Assembly (NCBI GenBank): GCA_910574745.1
Contig: CAJTCE010000003.1
Location: 159,134 to 223,133 of the forward strand
Source: Lachnospiraceae bacterium
Lineage (GTDB): Bacteria; Bacillota; Clostridia; Lachnospirales; Lachnospiraceae
Length of the DNA: 64,000 bases
Direction of reading: 5' to 3'
Shown: positions 56,324 to 64,000 of the stretch, piece by piece
Layout of the letters: each line of letters opens with the position of its first letter
Numbering within the stretch: position 1 is the stretch's first letter
The notes under the pieces: model-generated
Databases searched by the model: none
Seen by the model: the letters and a program-made list of their open reading frames with translations, nothing else
Told to the model about the DNA's origin: nothing
Translations under genes and position numbers: made by a program

Positions 56324-57064
56324 CTATAATACTTTATTTAAGAAATCAATTGTTCTCTCTTCCTTGGGATGGGATATAACCTCATCGGGAGTTCCCTGCT
56401 CCACAATATATCCCCCGTCCATAAACACGATTCTGTCCGCCACTTCCCTTGCAAAACCGATTTCATGGGTAACCACCACCATAGTCATTCCCTCAGCGGC
56501 AAGCTCCTGCATAACGCTCAAAACCTCTCCTACCATTTCAGGGTCTAAAGCAGAGGTGGGCTCGTCAAAAAGCATGATATCGGGGTTCATGGCAAGCGCC
56601 CTGGCTATTGCCACACGCTGCTTCTGTCCGCCGGACAGCTGCGCGGGATAAGCGTCGGCTTTCTGCTCCATGCCTACCCTCTTTAAAAGCTGCATTCCCT
56701 TATCCTTTGCCTCTTCCTTTGTCATTTTCTTCAATTCCACAGGTGCGAGCGTGATATTTTCCAGCACGGTCTTGTGGGGAAACAAATTGAAATGCTGAAA
56801 TACCATTCCGATATTCTCCCGGACCACATTAATATCGGTATGCTTATCCGTCACATCATGATCGTCGATAATAATCGTACCGTCGGTAGCAATCTCTAAC
56901 TGGTTCAGACACCGTAAGAAAGTAGACTTTCCGCTTCCGGAGGGTCCTAACAAAACAACAACCTCTCCTTCGGCAATATCAATGCTCATTCCTTTTAAAA
57001 CTTCCAATTTTCCGAAATTTTTCTTTAAGTCCTTTACATGGACCATGATTTTTCTATCTTCCAC
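56324..57064 (-). CDS. Polar amino acid ABC transporter, ATP-binding protein
   Basis: A 246-residue ATPase of the GlnQ type. Walker A is [10 protein letters not shown], the signature is LSGGQKQR, Walker B is [13 protein letters not shown], and the switch His is [10 protein letters not shown] place the start at a GTG (57064, residue V-E-D-R-K-I-M) that has GGAGGG 7 nt upstream; a TTG at 57082 is less likely. It overlaps the permease gene by 11 nt. It powers uptake of a polar amino acid, glutamine-type by similarity. Confidence 0.93.
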   Translation of the reverse strand: MEDRKIMVHVKDLKKNFGKLEVLKGMSIDIAEGEVVVLLGPSGSGKSTFLRCLNQLEIATDGTIIIDDHDVTDKHTDINVVRENIGMVFQHFNLFPHKTVLENITLAPVELKKMTKEEAKDKGMQLLKRVGMEQKADAYPAQLSGGQKQRVAIARALAMNPDIMLFDEPTSALDPEMVGEVLSVMQELAAEGMTMVVVTHEIGFAREVADRIVFMDGGYIVEQGTPDEVISHPKEERTIDFLNKVL

Positions 57065-57722
57065 GGTTTGCCCTCCTCTCAATCCTCTTGGCTATTTTAC
57101 TGAGGGTAATGATCACAATCATATACATAAGACCGACAATGGTCCATGTCTCCAAGACCTTAAAGGTATTTCCTGCAATTGTCTTACCCGTATTGGTTAA
57201 CTCCGGGAAAGCGATAACCGAAAGAATGGAAGTATCCTTTAAGGTAATGATAAACTGGTTGATAATGGAAGGGATCATAGTACGGATTGCCTGAGGAAGA
57301 ACTACCAGCCTCATACTTTTCCCGTAGGATAATCCCAAGCTCCGGCTGGCTTCCATCTGCCCCTTATCCACGCTTTCGATTCCGGCACGGATAATTTCCG
57401 CCATATATGCGCCACAGTTCATGGCAAGTGCGATGGTTCCCGCCGAAAGCGCAGTCAACCGAAAGTTCTGTATTCCCATGGACTTAATGCCTGCTGGGAT
57501 ACCGAAGTAAATAAAATAAGCAAGTACAATCAGCGGAACGCCTCTGACCGCATCTACATAAAGAGTGCCTATAAAATTAAAAATGCGGTTTCTGCCCACA
57601 TTCATCAGGGCAAAAATCAAACCGACGATCATAGCAAAAATCAGTGACAGCAAGGTCAGCAATATGGTCTGTCCTAAAGAACGCAGCAGCATTGCACCGT
57701 ATGTTTCAACTATATGTAGCAT
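57054..57722 (-). CDS. Polar amino acid ABC transporter, permease
   Basis: A 222-residue HisM/GlnP-type membrane permease with five hydrophobic segments and the EAA loop ([24 protein letters not shown] in parts, about residues 132-158). It is encoded between the solute-binding protein and the ATPase. A single permease gene implies a homodimer. Confidence 0.93.
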   Translation of the reverse strand: MLHIVETYGAMLLRSLGQTILLTLLSLIFAMIVGLIFALMNVGRNRIFNFIGTLYVDAVRGVPLIVLAYFIYFGIPAGIKSMGIQNFRLTALSAGTIALAMNCGAYMAEIIRAGIESVDKGQMEASRSLGLSYGKSMRLVVLPQAIRTMIPSIINQFIITLKDTSILSVIAFPELTNTGKTIAGNTFKVLETWTIVGLMYMIVIITLSKIAKRIERRANRGR

Positions 57723-57843
57723 TTAATATCTCCTTTTCTTTGAACACTGTGGGATTATTGTTTATATGGGATAACACAGGATCTTTGATAGCAAAACGTG
57801 AGAAACCCTTTTCAGAGCTTCTCACGTTTGTTTTAAGCTTACA

Positions 57844-58701
57844 TTATTTCAGGTATTTATCGAGAATCTCATCATATTTGCCGTTTGCTTTGATATTAAT
57901 AAGACCGGCGTTGAACATATCAAGTAATTCCTGATTAGCAGCGTCCATAATAGCAAAGCCGTAAGGAGCGCCTTCACTTTCCATTCCTTCCGGAATCTTC
58001 AGCGCAAGACCGCCTTCTTTGATAGAAGCAGCCATGATCGGCGTATCCTCTACGCATGCAACGCTGTTTCCAAGAATCACGTCCTGATACATTGTAGGCG
58101 AATCTTCGAATACGGTAACGGTAAATCCGTACTCATCCTTTAAGCTGTTTGCAAAGTCAGCGCCTGCTGTTCCCTGTTTTACAGCCACGTTTTTGCCTGA
58201 AAGGTCTTCAAAGCCTGCAATATCGCTGTCAGCGCCTACTACAAAGGTCTGGGTTGCATCAAAGTAACCTTCAGAAAAAATCCAGCCCTGGTCAATACGC
58301 TCCTGCTTGATGGTTGCACCGGCAATGATCGCATCCGCCTGACCTGTCTGAACTGCAATAACGGCAGCATCCCATCCTAAGCTCTGTAATTCGTACTCAA
58401 AGCCCTGATCCTCTGCAACTGCTGCAAGGATATCAACGTCGATACCAACAAACTCGTTATTTTCGTTTGTATACTCAAAAGGTTTGAATACGGTATCGGT
58501 TGCAATGATCCATTTCTTATCGGATGCTGATTCCCCGTCAGCCTCAGGCGCATCTGCTCCCTCTTCCGCTTCAGGCGCATCTGCTCCTTCTTCAACTGCA
58601 GGTGTTTCAGGTGTAGCTGCAGGTGCCGGATCAGAACCGCAGCCTGCTAACATTCCAGCTAACACGGTTGTGCATACTAATAATGCCAATGACTTTTTCA
58701 T
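57844..58701 (-). CDS. Polar amino acid ABC transporter, solute-binding lipoprotein
   Basis: A 285-residue family 3 solute-binding protein. Lipobox LAGMLAGC (Cys at about residue 21) is followed by an unusual Ala/Glu/Pro/Asp linker with a repeated EEGADAPEA, then the binding fold (FKPFEYTNENNEFVGIDVDI, DAIIAGATI, VAVKQGTAG, PYGFAIM). The linker may hold the protein off the membrane. A consensus promoter stands 98 bp upstream, so this gene likely heads the transporter operon. Substrate polar amino acid, exact identity unknown. Confidence 0.93.
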   Translation of the reverse strand: MKKSLALLVCTTVLAGMLAGCGSDPAPAATPETPAVEEGADAPEAEEGADAPEADGESASDKKWIIATDTVFKPFEYTNENNEFVGIDVDILAAVAEDQGFEYELQSLGWDAAVIAVQTGQADAIIAGATIKQERIDQGWIFSEGYFDATQTFVVGADSDIAGFEDLSGKNVAVKQGTAGADFANSLKDEYGFTVTVFEDSPTMYQDVILGNSVACVEDTPIMAASIKEGGLALKIPEGMESEGAPYGFAIMDAANQELLDMFNAGLINIKANGKYDEILDKYLK

Positions 58702-58798
58702 AATAAGTCTCCTCCCATATAAAATTTAGATAAAAACGGGCAGAATACAAACTGCGAACATATAACGCCTTTGTCTCCCGCCCAAATCCACGCTATTT

Positions 58799-58827
58799 AT
58801 TATAGACAATTGATATTTTTTTGTCAA
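58799..58827 (-). promoter_or_regulatory. Consensus promoter of the amino acid transporter operon
   Basis: On the minus strand TTGACA (58827-58822), a 17-nt spacer and TATAAT (58804-58799): a perfect sigma-A promoter about 100 bp before the solute-binding protein gene. Confidence 0.88.
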
Positions 58828-58868
58828 GTTTAACATCATGTGAGGTTTTTCCCTTTTACCGGCTCTGA

Positions 58869-60605
58869 TTATTCCCCGCATAATTCTTTTACATTAATGT
58901 TTCTCTGCTTCCCTATGCTGTGATAATAGAACAGTACGAAAAAGATTATCACAAGTGCAGATCCCCTGCGGAAGCTTCCTCCCCTTTTCGCCCATCCGAT
59001 CAGTCGGGACACCAGCTCCTTCTTTTCCGCTTCCGTCATGCCCCGTTCCATAACGCCAAAATACAGGTATAACATTCCTGAAATCATTGCTATTGTAGCA
59101 TATATCTCTATACGCGGCGTATCGCCGGTCTTGGGCTCGCTTCCCCTTTGCCCGCTTCCAGACACTCCGCCCGCCTTATCAGCGCCAGAGGCAGCCGAAT
59201 TGGTCTGTGCCGGTGCAGAACTTCCGCCGTTTCCACCGCCGGAATTTCCACCATCATTTCCCGGATCGTTCCCACTGTTATCTCCCGGGGCACTTCCCGA
59301 ATTACCCCCGTTGTTATCTCCCTGGTCATTTCCCGTGTTATTTCCACTGTCATCTCCCGGATTATTTCCTGAATTATTTCCGCTGTTATCTCCCTGGTCA
59401 TTTCCCGAAACATTTCCACTGTCATCTCCCGGATTATTTCCGCTGTTACCGCCGCCTTCCTTTGTAGGAATTACTTCCGTCCTTATCACATGACCGCAAT
59501 CAACACAGGAATAAGATTTGATTCCCGTCTCCGTTTCGGTCGGTTCTTTGGTTATGATCCCGCTTCCTTCCCTGTGCGGCGCCTCATCCGCCTTATCTCC
59601 GCAGCTGCATTCATGCCAATGTCCTGTATCATCCGCTTTCCAGTCCGTCCCATAATCATGTACATGTCCCGGAATCACTACCGGTATGACCTCTATCCTC
59701 TCATAATCGCATACGGTACATTTATACAGCCTCTCTCCCGTTTCGCTCTCAGTGGGTTCCTTCGTTACCGTCCCTGCATCCCAGGAATGTGTTCCATAGC
59801 CGTCCTTTTGTGAATCATTTGTAACCGGACAATCTGCAGCCGTGCAATCATGCCAATGCGCATCCGCATTATTCTCCCAATCCGTGCCCCAATTATGGCT
59901 ATGCCCTGTCGCTTCCCATGTGGCATACAAATTCACGGGATATGTATTGGTGGTATAATACAACGAAGGGTCGTTAACCCTGACCGGCGTACCGTCTTCC
60001 TTTACCCAGCCTGTAAATCTGTAATTTTCTTTTACAGGAGTCTCGGGAAGCTCAATATATTGATTACTATGGCCATTCCAATGATAATATGCTCCAATCT
60101 GCTGGTCTCCATCCATAAATCTATATAAATATGTAATCAGATTAAAACGAACGCTATAGTTCAGCCATGGTGAAGAAGCTACACTATCAAGTCCAATCTG
60201 TCCGTCTCCTAAACTTACCTGGCTGTTATATGTCACTGCTATTAGCGTATTGCTTCCAACATAAGAAATATCACTGGGCCACGTATACGTGTAGATAATC
60301 TCATTACCTTCTATCCTTTTTGTCACATTGGCATACTCTGTAACCTCCACACTTCTTCCGTCTCTAAGATCCATTAAAGCTGCGTAATCCGGTGCAAAAA
60401 ACCAATGTGGCTCAACATTTGTCTTTTCCGGTTCGGTCACTCCATCCCATCCTTCTATGCTCACAGTTAAGGTTGCCGTTATCGTTCCGACACTCGCCGC
60501 CCTGACATCCATCAGATTCATTTCCGAAAACATCCCTACAACCAATATAGCGCTTAGAAATACCGCAACAAACCTTTTCATAAATCCCTTTCTCTTTTTC
60601 TTCAT
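58869..60605 (-). CDS. Repetitive cell-surface protein with InlB-like repeat and zinc-ribbon-like repeats
   Basis: A 578-residue secreted protein. Signal peptide (RFVAVFLSAILVVGMFSE) and cleavage near VRAAS; a beta-sandwich region (about 35-180); an InlB_B/Flg_new type repeat (TGWVKEDGTPV, ATWEATG, about 185-230); then two repeats with HSHNWGTDWENNADAHWHDC, KCTVCDYER and a second HWHECSCGDK copy, each with CxxC and His pairs that could bind metal; a low-complexity Gly/Asn/Asp/Ser tract (59215-59455); a C-terminal membrane segment and basic tail rather than LPxTG. Start at 60605 follows GGAGGGAG. Probably an adhesin or envelope protein. Confidence 0.75.
   Translation of the reverse strand: MKKKRKGFMKRFVAVFLSAILVVGMFSEMNLMDVRAASVGTITATLTVSIEGWDGVTEPEKTNVEPHWFFAPDYAALMDLRDGRSVEVTEYANVTKRIEGNEIIYTYTWPSDISYVGSNTLIAVTYNSQVSLGDGQIGLDSVASSPWLNYSVRFNLITYLYRFMDGDQQIGAYYHWNGHSNQYIELPETPVKENYRFTGWVKEDGTPVRVNDPSLYYTTNTYPVNLYATWEATGHSHNWGTDWENNADAHWHDCTAADCPVTNDSQKDGYGTHSWDAGTVTKEPTESETGERLYKCTVCDYERIEVIPVVIPGHVHDYGTDWKADDTGHWHECSCGDKADEAPHREGSGIITKEPTETETGIKSYSCVDCGHVIRTEVIPTKEGGGNSGNNPGDDSGNVSGNDQGDNSGNNSGNNPGDDSGNNTGNDQGDNNGGNSGSAPGDNSGNDPGNDGGNSGGGNGGSSAPAQTNSAASGADKAGGVSGSGQRGSEPKTGDTPRIEIYATIAMISGMLYLYFGVMERGMTEAEKKELVSRLIGWAKRGGSFRRGSALVIIFFVLFYYHSIGKQRNINVKELCGE
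59215..59455 (-). repeat. Low-complexity repeat tract coding Gly/Asn/Asp/Ser
   Basis: Short, imperfect units coding GN(N/D)SGNNPGDD-type sequence, built on repeated TTTCC-rich elements in the plus strand. The tract is likely to vary in length between strains and to act as a wall-spanning spacer. Confidence 0.7.
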
Positions 60606-60809
60606 AAGTACTCCCTCCGCTCCATTCATTTCCAATCTTATAACCACATAATACAAAAGTACCATACAGCTTTTCAAAAATCAATCCCCCACACTTCCAT
60701 TTTACACTCTTTCAAAACCAAAAATTCCCCCAAAAAACTTTCCTTCTGTTTTTCATAATCACTTACTGTAAATTGCGATTTTTCTTGCGGACTGCCCAAA
60801 TCCAAGTGA

Positions 60810-60865
60810 GAATTGCCACGGATGGCAATTCAGCCGTGACGCGGCATGGATGCCGCATTGACGGC
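60810..60865. repeat. Two adjacent hairpins with GGAT loops
   Basis: GAATTGCC-ACGGAT-GGCAATTC (60810-60831) is followed by GCCGT (60833-60837) and ACGGC (60861-60865) enclosing GCGGCA-TGGA-TGCCGC (60841-60856). Both loops contain GGA(T). They lie between the surface-protein gene start and a gene remnant; possibly a terminator pair or an interspersed palindromic repeat. Confidence 0.5.
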
Positions 60866-60889
60866 GACCTGCCTGTTTCGTCCTTTTAC

Positions 60890-61090
60890 CTACCTTGAAG
60901 CCGCTTTTACATAAGAGCAAATCAGCTCCGCCGTCTCTTCCATTCCTATAGAGCTGTCAACGCACAATTCATAGCTGTGGGAATCTCCCCATCTCTTATG
61001 CGTAATACTCTCATAATACGCTTTCCCCGCCTCATCCGAACGCTCAATACTCTTTTTAGCCTCTTCTGCACTATCCCCATACATTTCCAT
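60890..61090 (-). pseudogene. C-terminal fragment of a cytidylate-kinase-like gene
   Basis: The minus strand codes MEMYGDSAEEAKKSIERSDEA, YYESITHKRWGDSHSYELC, DSSIGMEETAELICSYV, the C-terminal third of the Cytidylate_kin_2 family (W-G-D-x-x-x-Y-x-L-C-x-x-S-S). The P-loop half is missing and the piece abuts the MATE remnant. The Met at 61090 need not be a real start. An intact family member lies at 55729-56313. Confidence 0.75.
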
Positions 61091-61092
61091 TA

Positions 61093-61691
61093 TCTTTTTG
61101 GTACGGTATTCCTTATATATTCCGGCAAAACGCTTTCTGACGTCCGGCTTTCATGAACTTCCCCAAGCTGCTTCCATAATCTGACCATAACCACCGATGT
61201 AATGGCAATGGCAAGGATATCCGCTACAGGAGCCGCCTTTGCATGACCGATAGACTGCAAAAAGATGGCGCATACCTTTTGCACGCAGGTAAAAATGATC
61301 AGGGAAAGATAAATTCTTAAACATCCCACGGCAAAATGTGTATAAAGCTCCCCGTCTGCGCCAACAAGCATATCGCCCATGGCATAGCGGGGACTTCCAT
61401 CGGCACGGATAATGGATACCAGCGTATTCTGTACCATCGCCGCAAAGATAGCTGATGACAATAATAACTATGCCGGAGAGAAAAGAACACAAAACGGCAT
61501 TTCCTACTCCTTTATGAATTTTTTCTGTCTCATTTCTTCCTAAGGATACACTTAAAGACGCCGCTGCCCACAAAAATCTGGTCCACTATGTTATAAAAGC
61601 ATGAAATAATAAGAGAAAGGATACATGGAATTGCAAATTGCGCAAGCAGCTTTCCCACCTTTTCCGTTCCGAAATATTGATTGTTTTCCAT
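61093..61691 (-). pseudogene. Degraded MATE-family efflux transporter gene
   Basis: A MATE start is intact at 61691 (GTEKVGKLLAQFAIPCILSL ... YNIVDQIFVG) but runs into a frameshift near 61560. A second frame holds SVSLGRNETEKIHKGVGN, a third holds AAMVQNTLVSIIRADGSPRYAMGD, then the frame jumps to a C-terminal helix region ending VRLWKQLGEV. All are typical MATE (MepA/NorM-like) segments in the right order but in three frames with internal deletions, in far less than the usual ~450 codons. It is not expected to be functional. Confidence 0.75.
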
Positions 61692-61719
61692 AACCCCTCC
61701 TTGATTTTGCGTAAAAAAA

Positions 61720-61775
61720 GACACCTGTAACATCCGTACCGTAATCAGATTTACGCGCGGTGCGCTACATGTGTC
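61720..61775 (-). terminator. argJ terminator
   Basis: GACACCTGTA (61720-61729) pairs with TACATGTGTC (61766-61775), one mismatch, with a further inner stem (CGTAA/TTACG). On the minus strand it is followed by TTTTTTTACG. It lies 130 bp after the argJ stop and before the degraded MATE gene. Confidence 0.65.
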
Positions 61776-61903
61776 GTTAATTGCTTTATTTATTTCCAGA
61801 TAATATTTACTTCCTTGTTTTTCGAAATGCAAAGGACATTTTCCACAAATTTCTCCGGAACGCCTTTTGTGAATATTGCCTGATTTCTTTTGGAAGCTTA
61901 TAC

Positions 61904-63232
61904 CTATGAACGGTAATCTCCGTTAATTTTCACATAATCATAGGTCAGGTCACATCCCCATGCCGTCGCCGACGCCTCTCCTATGTTAAGTGCAACGTCT
62001 ATTTCAATTTCATCCTCCACGAGAATCTCCTTTGCCTTTTCCTCGGAAAATTCCAAACCCACACCGTTTTTACAGGTCTGGATTTTTCCCGCCCTCGACG
62101 CCAGATAAACGTCAAATTTGTCCGCATCAAAATCCGCCTCGGCATACCCCAAGGCACAGGCAATACGACCGCAGTTGGCGTCCGCCCCAAACATTGCGCT
62201 TTTTACCAGGGGGGAACGTATCACACTTTTCGCCACGATAATAGCCGTATCCAAATCCGGTGCGGATGAGCATACGCAGGTAATCAGCTTGGTAGCGCCC
62301 TCTCCGTCCTTTGCAAGCATTCTGGTCATATTCATAAGCACCAGATAAAGTCCCCTGCAAAAGACCTCGTAAGCCTCTCCCTCTTCCGTAATTTTCTCAT
62401 TCCCCGCAGCGCCGTCTGCCAGAACACATACCATATCATTGGTGGAAGTGTCCCCGTCTACGCTGAGGCAGTTGTAGGTAACCTTTACAATATCCCCTAA
62501 GGCCTTCTGCAATAACGCCCCGTCTATATCAACGTCAGTGGTAACAAAATTTAAGGTAGTGGCCATATTGGGATGAATCATGCCGCTGCCCTTCGCCATG
62601 CCGCCGATATGACATTCCCTGCCGTCGATTTCGAATTTTACGGCGCATTCCTTTTTTACCGTGTCTGTGGTCATAATGGCGGTGGCCGCTTCCACATTCC
62701 CCTTATAGGAAAGCCCTTCCACAAGCTTTGGGACAGCTTCCCTGATCGGTTCTATCGGCAGAACCTGACCGATAACCCCCGTTGAAGCCACAATAACCTG
62801 CTCTAAGGGAATATCCAGCGCCTCTGCCGTAAGCCGGCACATTTCAACAGCCTTTTCCTCGCCGTCGGCGTTGCAGGTATTGGCATTGCCTGAATTCACA
62901 ATAACCGCCCGTGCTTTTCCTCCTGATTTGGCAAGATTGTTTTGCGTAACGATAATCGGCGCGCCTTTAACCTTATTGGTGGTGTAAACTCCGGCAGCAG
63001 TACATTCCGTATCCGCCAAAATCATGGCAATATCATTTTTTTCTCCGCTCAAAGGGGATTCGTTTCCGTCCGGAAGCCCGTGCTTTATCCCGCAGTATAC
63101 GCCGCTTGCCTTAAATCCCTTTGCAGCACATACGCCCCCTTCCATATACCAAAAACCATCTTCCGGTTTCAATTCCACTGCTTTATTTGCAGTTCCGTTC
63201 TGTGCTGTAGCTGCACTCTGCTGTATTTCCAT
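61904..63232 (-). CDS. argJ: Bifunctional ornithine acetyltransferase / N-acetylglutamate synthase
   Basis: A 442-residue Ntn-type enzyme of arginine synthesis that recycles the acetyl group from N-acetylornithine to glutamate. The self-cleavage site is in MIHPNMATTLNFVTTD, with the nucleophilic Thr after MAT. Other motifs: AGVYTTNKVKGAP, NSGNANTCNADGEE, ASTGVIGQVLP and DGDTSTNDM. The start at 63232 follows AAAGAGGATC; the frame is open to 63328. No other arg gene is in the window. Confidence 0.95.
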   Translation of the reverse strand: MEIQQSAATAQNGTANKAVELKPEDGFWYMEGGVCAAKGFKASGVYCGIKHGLPDGNESPLSGEKNDIAMILADTECTAAGVYTTNKVKGAPIIVTQNNLAKSGGKARAVIVNSGNANTCNADGEEKAVEMCRLTAEALDIPLEQVIVASTGVIGQVLPIEPIREAVPKLVEGLSYKGNVEAATAIMTTDTVKKECAVKFEIDGRECHIGGMAKGSGMIHPNMATTLNFVTTDVDIDGALLQKALGDIVKVTYNCLSVDGDTSTNDMVCVLADGAAGNEKITEEGEAYEVFCRGLYLVLMNMTRMLAKDGEGATKLITCVCSSAPDLDTAIIVAKSVIRSPLVKSAMFGADANCGRIACALGYAEADFDADKFDVYLASRAGKIQTCKNGVGLEFSEEKAKEILVEDEIEIDVALNIGEASATAWGCDLTYDYVKINGDYRS

Positions 63233-63408
63233 TATCTGATCCTCTTTCTTTCCAAAATTCCCATATGCCCTTCCCGCAAACGGGGAATGCGGAATATAAG
63301 GAAAATGCTTCCTCTCCTCCCGGCACAATAAAAATGTACTCCCCCGCGGCAGCTTTTGTCAATTCTTTCCTGCCCGGAGAAGCACATTTTTTATAGAAAC
63401 ACACAATA

Positions 63409-63984
63409 TTAAAGTCTTACATCAATGTTTTGAAGGGGTGCAGCAGCATCTTCTTCCTTTTTTTTCTTTGCATCCTCCTGATACAAATTCGCATCTTCTT
63501 CCTCTTCTTCTATGCCTCTGCCGCTTCCTGTCTCCTTTGCCGCCTCTTCCATTTCATCGGCAGCCTTTGACAAAGTCCCGATCTGCTTGCTTACGGCATT
63601 TTCCATTCTGCCCTCCAAATCCGACAGGGCGCTGACTTTAGCGCTTGTATCAACGCCTCTTGATTCATCCATATCTATCTCTGCAGAAAGATTCCGCATC
63701 TTTGTCTGCAAATCCTTTGCCACATGTCCGTATACCTTGGACTGTTTTTTAGAGGACTCCGCAGAAATCATAGCCTCCATTCCTTCAGTGGAAATGCTTA
63801 CGGTATCCTTATCCTGCGCCGCATCCCGGCTTTCCTTTCCGCCCAGCATATCTTCCATGGAATTTTCCTTGGACTGTTGTCTTTCCTGACGGACCTCTAT
63901 TTCATGCTGTCTCAGCTGTGCGTTTAAATCCGCAATCTGCTGATTATATTCCTGGCGCTTTTTCATTTTTTCTTCAAGACTCAT
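63409..63984 (-). CDS. Charged coiled-coil protein, unknown function, at the right edge
   Basis: A 191-residue hydrophilic protein starting MSLEEKMKKRQEYNQQIADLNAQLRQHE (given in part); the coiled coil runs through the first 35 residues and again through about 85-145. The C-terminus is Glu-rich with EEEEEDANLYQEDAKKKK. No membrane segment or domain is recognised. The frame is open toward the window edge, so the true start may lie beyond 64000; no good ribosome binding site precedes the ATG at 63984. Similar proteins occur in Lachnospiraceae as hypotheticals. Confidence 0.55.
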   Translation of the reverse strand: MSLEEKMKKRQEYNQQIADLNAQLRQHEIEVRQERQQSKENSMEDMLGGKESRDAAQDKDTVSISTEGMEAMISAESSKKQSKVYGHVAKDLQTKMRNLSAEIDMDESRGVDTSAKVSALSDLEGRMENAVSKQIGTLSKAADEMEEAAKETGSGRGIEEEEEDANLYQEDAKKKKEEDAAAPLQNIDVRL

Positions 63985-64000
63985 GTCCTGCTTCTGTGCC

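Noticed and set aside
59215-59455. CRISPR-like or tandem repeat array
   Set aside because: The units are short, imperfect, have no unique spacers, and stay in frame in the surface-protein gene as Gly/Asn/Asp/Ser codons.

Overview
The window looks like the chromosome of a Gram-positive, low-to-moderate GC anaerobe of the Lachnospiraceae (Clostridium cluster XIVa) type. This is inferred from gene content (cytidylate-kinase-like proteins, an endosialidase-like small protein, ClpC, RadA, a CIRCE-controlled htpG, Bacillus-type LexA boxes), AGGAGG-type ribosome binding sites and general base composition. No rRNA, CRISPR array or complete insertion sequence was seen.

Layout. (1) 1-6260, leftward housekeeping genes: a VanZ-like fragment, an AraR-type GntR/LacI regulator, htpG with a CIRCE operator, and a parvulin lipoprotein overlapping an FAD oxidoreductase gene. 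(2) 6394-31933, the unusual part: a compact phage-tail-like island with no recognisable capsid, portal, terminase, integrase or replication gene. A leftward gene fusing a sigma-70-like region to a DUF262/ParB-like domain is divergent from a long rightward operon. Between them lie two perfect Gram-positive LexA boxes and a consensus promoter reading leftward. The operon starts with two small unknown proteins and a YonO-like single-chain RNA polymerase (catalytic DFDGD motif). It continues with a zinc-ribbon protein, tail tube candidate, second zinc-ribbon protein, full-length cysteine desulfurase, GH24 endolysin, holin, membrane coiled-coil protein, tape measure, Dit, Tal/fibre with S74 chaperone, BppU-like protein, a carbohydrate-binding module and three fibre proteins. 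A strong terminator and tRNA-Trp follow. The tape-measure gene is interrupted by a roughly 397-nt sequence with the hallmarks of a group I intron; splicing restores one frame of about 1,803 codons. I read the island as an SOS-inducible siphovirus-tail-like bacteriocin (F-type tailocin) that brings its own transcription machinery.

(3) 32162-42934, leftward: two polytopic membrane proteins (one carrying a metallo-beta-lactamase domain), radA with a small partner gene, clpC, and a cadherin-like-domain membrane protein. A degraded HAD phosphatase fragment and a cluster of palindromes lie in the 740-bp gap at 33779-34518. (4) 43239-53896: purE-purM-purN-purD, an M29 aminopeptidase, small membrane proteins, then pyrF, a rubredoxin/glutamate-synthase-domain protein and pyrE, and a TPR lipoprotein. 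(5) 54268-64000: an XRE and LytTR regulator pair, a cytidylate-kinase-like protein, a polar amino acid ABC transporter behind a consensus promoter, a repetitive surface protein, remains of a MATE transporter gene fused to a second cytidylate-kinase-like fragment, argJ, and a coiled-coil protein at the right edge.

How the island may work (inference): DNA damage would relieve LexA repression, the sigma-like/DUF262 protein and the YonO-like polymerase would be made, and the tail and lysis genes would then be expressed, possibly from promoters the host polymerase does not read. No ordinary promoter was obvious for the rightward operon.
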